Shown: positions 6,072 through 8,958 of the stretch, one piece after another
Layout of the letters: each line of letters begins with the position of its first letter
Numbering within the stretch: the first letter of the stretch is position 1
Origin: Christensenella sp. UBA4263
GTDB lineage: Bacteria > Bacillota > Clostridia > Christensenellales > Aristaeellaceae
Direction of reading: 5' to 3'
Assembly: GCA_002395225.1 (NCBI GenBank)
Contig: DGWH01000006.1
Span: 1,809 to 10,766 of the forward strand
DNA: 8,958 bases
Notes under the pieces: generated by a model
Told to the model about the DNA's origin: nothing
Seen by the model: only the letters and a program-made list of their open reading frames with translations
Databases searched by the model: none
Position numbers and translations under genes: made by a program

Positions 6072-7034
6072 TCAGTAACCCAGCTGCCGATTGACCAGTG
6101 CCTCAAGCGGCCTGCCTGCCGCATAGTTTTCAAGATCCCTGAGGAACATTTCCACAATGAACCGTCGCGTATGAGAAAGCGTGATGTTCCCCGAGCAATG
6201 CGGCGTAATGTGCAGTCTCGGGCAGCTCCAGATCGAATCCCCGGGCGGTATCGGCTCCATTTCAAACACATCCAGTGCCGCGCCGGCCAGATGTCCCTCC
6301 CGCATGCACCGTTCCAGCGCTCCCTGGTCAATGGCACTCCCCCGTCCCACATTCACCAGATACGCCTCCCGGGGCAGGCGGCGAATCCGTTCCTCGTTCA
6401 GAATGTGAACCGTTTCCGGTGTCCCGGGCAGGGACATGATCAGCAGATCCGTCTGCGGCAGAACACTGTCCAGTTCTGTCACCGGAACAACCTGATCCAT
6501 TTCCGGCACCGGGCGTCCGCTCCGGCTGACGCCGGTCACATTGGCCGGCAGAAAGCCGCGCAGCCTGGCTGCCGCCTTTCTGCCGACATCCCCGGTTCCC
6601 AGTAGGGTCACCCTGGCCCCGTAGATGGAGCGAATGGCCAGATCGCGCCGGAAATCATGAGCCGCGACAATGCTGCGGTACTCCGCCTCCCGGCGCATCA
6701 TTTCCAGGGTGACCATCACGATGTGTTCGGCGATGGTCACCCCGTACGCGCCGGAGGAATTGGTCAGCATCACGTTTTCAGAGGCGAAAACACCCGGCTG
6801 CAGATACCCCTCCACACCGGCATTGGAGGTACACATCCACCTGAGCTTTGGGGCATGTGCACACAGGGAAACCACATTGCTGACAAGAATTTCCGCATCC
6901 GCCACCGCCGCACGCGCATCCGTTTCATCTGCATAGAATTCCGCACTGAATCCAAGAGCCCCGGCCTTTTCCCGGATGCGGTCCATCAGTGCCGTTTCAA
7001 GCCGCGGAATCATCACCACGATTTTACGGTTCAT
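6072..7034 (-). CDS. D-2-hydroxyacid dehydrogenase family protein
   Basis: This 320-aa NAD(P)-dependent D-isomer-specific 2-hydroxyacid dehydrogenase reduces a 2-oxo acid to the D-2-hydroxyacid, or the reverse. The nucleotide-binding motif is GTGDVG (146-151). The catalytic triad is visible as R231 in NVGRGSAID, E260 in DVFEMEP and H279 in ITPHCSG. SLPGTPETVHILNEE (201-215) is the usual substrate-domain linker. Length is normal for the family (310-340). The ATG at 7034 follows GGAGG with an 8-nt spacer and lies just after a strong promoter; an upstream ATG at 7121 would place the promoter inside the gene and is rejected. It is the first gene of the operon. Members act on glyoxylate, hydroxypyruvate, 2-ketogluconate, lactate or phosphoglycerate; nothing here identifies the substrate. 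Confidence 0.92.
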   Translation of the reverse strand: MNRKIVVMIPRLETALMDRIREKAGALGFSAEFYADETDARAAVADAEILVSNVVSLCAHAPKLRWMCTSNAGVEGYLQPGVFASENVMLTNSSGAYGVTIAEHIVMVTLEMMRREAEYRSIVAAHDFRRDLAIRSIYGARVTLLGTGDVGRKAAARLRGFLPANVTGVSRSGRPVPEMDQVVPVTELDSVLPQTDLLIMSLPGTPETVHILNEERIRRLPREAYLVNVGRGSAIDQGALERCMREGHLAGAALDVFEMEPIPPGDSIWSCPRLHITPHCSGNITLSHTRRFIVEMFLRDLENYAAGRPLEALVNRQLGY

Positions 7035-7064
7035 TTCTCTTTCCTCCGACCAGATGATGAGTGT

Positions 7065-7093
7065 ATTATAGCGGCTTTCCCGTCCATGGACAA
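7065..7093 (-). promoter_or_regulatory. Sigma-A promoter of the three-gene oxidoreductase operon
   Basis: On the minus strand TTGTCC (-35, 7088-7093) is followed after exactly 17 bp by a perfect TATAAT (-10, 7065-7070). Transcription would start near 7058, giving a short leader of about 24 nt. A perfect 10-bp palindrome, GTCCATGGAC (7082-7091), covers most of the -35 box and the start of the spacer and might be an operator. Confidence 0.85.
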
Positions 7094-7096
7094 CCG

Positions 7097-7121
7097 AAAA
7101 AAATGCGGGCAGTGCCCGCAT
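7097..7121 (-). terminator. Rho-independent terminator after the GH38 gene
   Basis: On the minus strand a stem ATGCGGGC-ACT-GCCCGCAT (7103-7121) is followed by a run of T's (7097-7103 on the complement). It begins 5 nt after the GH38 stop codon and ends directly in front of the next promoter, so the mannosidase and the oxidoreductases are separate transcription units apart from read-through. Confidence 0.92.
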
Positions 7122-7125
7122 CTTT

Positions 7126-8958
7126 TTATGCCTGTCTGTTCAGTTTTTCAAGGGGAATGCCCAGGGTCAGGAGTTCAAAGGGATGATAGCTGACCCTGTC
7201 CGCCGGTCCCTCCACATCCTCCAGCATGTTCATCCGGACCATTTCCACAGGCAGGGAAAGGGTGCCGCGGCGGCCGTCCTGCTCGCTCAGACGGATCACC
7301 AGATACTGCCCGTCCTCTGAAATCTTGAGGCACTGCAGCCACAGGGGCGCACGGGTCAGCAGCTGACGAAGCCATTCGGGAACAGCCGGCTCTGCCCTGA
7401 CCAGCGGGACATTGTACTCAAAGGCCAGACGGTTGATTTTTGCCGCCAGATGGTCCCCTTCATGCGGCACAATGAGGTAGCGCAAACTGTGCCTGCCCAT
7501 ATCGCTTTCAATGTCCGGACGGATCGTGGAACGAAGAAGGCTGAGACTGACCTCATCCCCCTCAAGGCCGACACCGTACTTGCCGCTGTTGATCACGGCC
7601 ACGCCGCCGTCCGGTTCGCTGAGATCGAACCACTTATGGTGGCAGACCTCATATCTGGCCTGCTCCCAGCTGGTATTTTTCGTCAGGCTGCGCCGGATAT
7701 AGCCGGCACTGGTATCACACACGATTTCCCGCGTCAGCACATCCGGGCCGAAATTGACCTTGGCCAGACGGTGTTTCTCATGCCAGTCCACCTGATGCTC
7801 CACCTCAATGACCCGGTCATCCGAGGCGAAGAAACGGATGATCATCTGCCAGGTACTCTTTTCCGTGGCCAGGTCCGCCGTCAGCTCCGCACACGCGGCA
7901 TCCGCTTTTGTCAGCCGGAGGCCTTTTACCACGCGGACCGGCAGTTCGACGTCCTTATAGTTGGGCAGAATGTCCCAGGCATCATACATGCCCGGATGGT
8001 CCGCCCAGATATGCAGTTTGTTAAACCCGGCACCGGCCCGCACATATTCACGGCCGCTGCTGTCCTGAAGGCTTTCAAAGCTGCCGTCCTCAAACAGCGC
8101 CGCCGTCCATTTTCCGGTCTTTACCAGCACTTTTCCATTTTCTCCCGGACAAACCTGAATCCAGTCAGCGTTTCCTGCACCATCGCTTTTGGGAACATCC
8201 GCCGCCTCAAGGGCCGGAAACCGGAGCGCCCGGTACGTCCCGGTCACGCCGTCCCGCTCAAACGCACCGCCGTCCATGGGGATGAACTGCACCAGCGTGC
8301 GGTCAAAGTTGAGGGAATTAAACAGCCGGTCCGGAACAACCGCCTCTGAGAGCAGGGCCCTCAGGCGCTTTTTAGCCTCCTCGTAATCCGCCATGGCGTC
8401 CTCATACACCGGGCGGATGTGGGATCCGGGCAGAATGTCATGGAACTGATTGAGCAGCACCTTTTTATAAATCTCTGTCAGTTCCTCCCCCGGATACGCC
8501 TTACCTGATAAGGTTCTCAGCGCCAGCACCAGTTCGGCATTGCGCAGCATGAACTCCATCTGCCGGTTCAGCTGCTTGAGATTGGATTTGGTGGTAAACG
8601 TGCCCCGGTGCATTTCCAGATACAATTCCCCGTCCCACGTGGCCAGTTCCTGATTTCCGTCAAAATTCCTGTGCAGGAATTCAGAGCCGCCGGTCAGTTC
8701 CACTTTCGGCATGGCGCTGACCCGCGGGAAACGCCGGGCCAGTTCCACCATTTCCTCCGTGGCGCCGGAACCGCCGTCCCCGTACCCGTACATCTGCAGC
8801 GTCTGTCCGCCTGTCTCCTTGTCCTGATAGGCCTCCCAGTTTTCCTGAACCTGGCTGGGCATATTCCAGGTAATGAAATGGGTGGGCGGCACACAGGCAT
8901 ACACGGTTGTCCCGTCAATGCCCTTCCAGATGAAGTTGTTGTGCGGGAACCGGTTGGT
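7126..8958 (-). CDS. GH38 alpha-mannosidase (5' end outside the window)
   Basis: The C-terminal 610 residues of a glycoside hydrolase family 38 alpha-mannosidase are present; the frame is open through the right edge (it reads TNRFPHNNFIWKGIDGTTVY before the first internal start-like codon). GH38 enzymes are zinc-dependent retaining exo-mannosidases that trim alpha-linked mannose from glycans. Seen here, counting from the edge, are YGYGDGGSG (57-65), EMHRGTFTTKSNLK (115-128), the NQFHDILPGSHI motif with a probable zinc-ligand His (H173), then the long C-terminal beta-rich region with GRHSLRYLIVPHEGD near its end. The zinc-binding HxD and the nucleophile Asp lie upstream, outside the window. 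Full-length relatives are about 850-1050 aa, so roughly one third is missing. No secretion signal can be assessed. Bacterial relatives often cleave alpha-mannosides taken up from host or yeast glycans. Confidence 0.92.
   Translation of the reverse strand, partial: TNRFPHNNFIWKGIDGTTVYACVPPTHFITWNMPSQVQENWEAYQDKETGGQTLQMYGYGDGGSGATEEMVELARRFPRVSAMPKVELTGGSEFLHRNFDGNQELATWDGELYLEMHRGTFTTKSNLKQLNRQMEFMLRNAELVLALRTLSGKAYPGEELTEIYKKVLLNQFHDILPGSHIRPVYEDAMADYEEAKKRLRALLSEAVVPDRLFNSLNFDRTLVQFIPMDGGAFERDGVTGTYRALRFPALEAADVPKSDGAGNADWIQVCPGENGKVLVKTGKWTAALFEDGSFESLQDSSGREYVRAGAGFNKLHIWADHPGMYDAWDILPNYKDVELPVRVVKGLRLTKADAACAELTADLATEKSTWQMIIRFFASDDRVIEVEHQVDWHEKHRLAKVNFGPDVLTREIVCDTSAGYIRRSLTKNTSWEQARYEVCHHKWFDLSEPDGGVAVINSGKYGVGLEGDEVSLSLLRSTIRPDIESDMGRHSLRYLIVPHEGDHLAAKINRLAFEYNVPLVRAEPAVPEWLRQLLTRAPLWLQCLKISEDGQYLVIRLSEQDGRRGTLSLPVEMVRMNMLEDVEGPADRVSYHPFELLTLGIPLEKLNRQA

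Noticed and set aside
4872..6605. 577-codon plus-strand open frame
   Set aside because: It lies antisense across two well-supported dehydrogenase genes, has no family motif, and its His/Arg/Pro-rich composition is typical of a shadow frame in G+C-rich coding DNA.
7450..8349. 299-codon plus-strand open frame
   Set aside because: It is antisense to the GH38 gene, whose motifs are clear, and has no ribosome binding site or recognisable domain.

Overview
The window looks like chromosomal DNA of a Bacillota bacterium, most likely a gut Clostridia-type (Lachnospiraceae-like) organism. This rests on strong AGGAGG-type ribosome binding sites, sigma-A promoters with 17-bp spacers, U-tract hairpin terminators, and PD-(D/E)XK 'transposase-like' and mannitol-dehydrogenase-family proteins of the form common in that group. 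The assignment is inference from protein character, not a database match. The left ~2 kb is visibly richer in A/T than the metabolic genes on the right.

Left, accessory region (1-2690, all genes on the minus strand). A full-length Rpn-type PD-(D/E)XK nuclease gene (788-1897) ends in a charged coiled-coil tail. Its last ~220 bp plus downstream DNA are repeated in tandem at least twice more (from 1028 leftwards and running off the window), with offsets of 427-440 bp. Each copy is therefore a stand-alone tail with its own stop codon. Inside the full-length gene a consensus Shine-Dalgarno sequence precedes an in-frame ATG, so a separate 72-aa tail protein could be made. E. coli Rpn proteins are known to be inhibited by such intragenic small proteins, so this locus may be a nuclease with one internal and several external copies of its own inhibitor. 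Upstream lies a second, distant relative (2097-2690) that seems to have lost its catalytic residues and tail but keeps an excellent ribosome binding site.

Middle (2691-3430). A divergent intergenic region holds a strong bidirectional hairpin terminator, then a near-consensus promoter driving a single plus-strand gene for a PPC/DUF296 domain protein, which is closed by its own terminator.

Right, metabolic region (3436-8958, minus strand). A partial GH38 alpha-mannosidase gene enters from the right edge and stops at a terminator. Immediately after it, a very good promoter starts a three-gene operon: D-2-hydroxyacid dehydrogenase, then a long mannitol dehydrogenase/fructuronate reductase-family enzyme, then a ketopantoate reductase-family enzyme overlapping it by 4 bp (ATGA). 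The three oxidoreductases probably act on related sugar acids or 2-oxo acids, perhaps products of glycan breakdown. No transporter, kinase or regulator gene is in view to fix the substrate.
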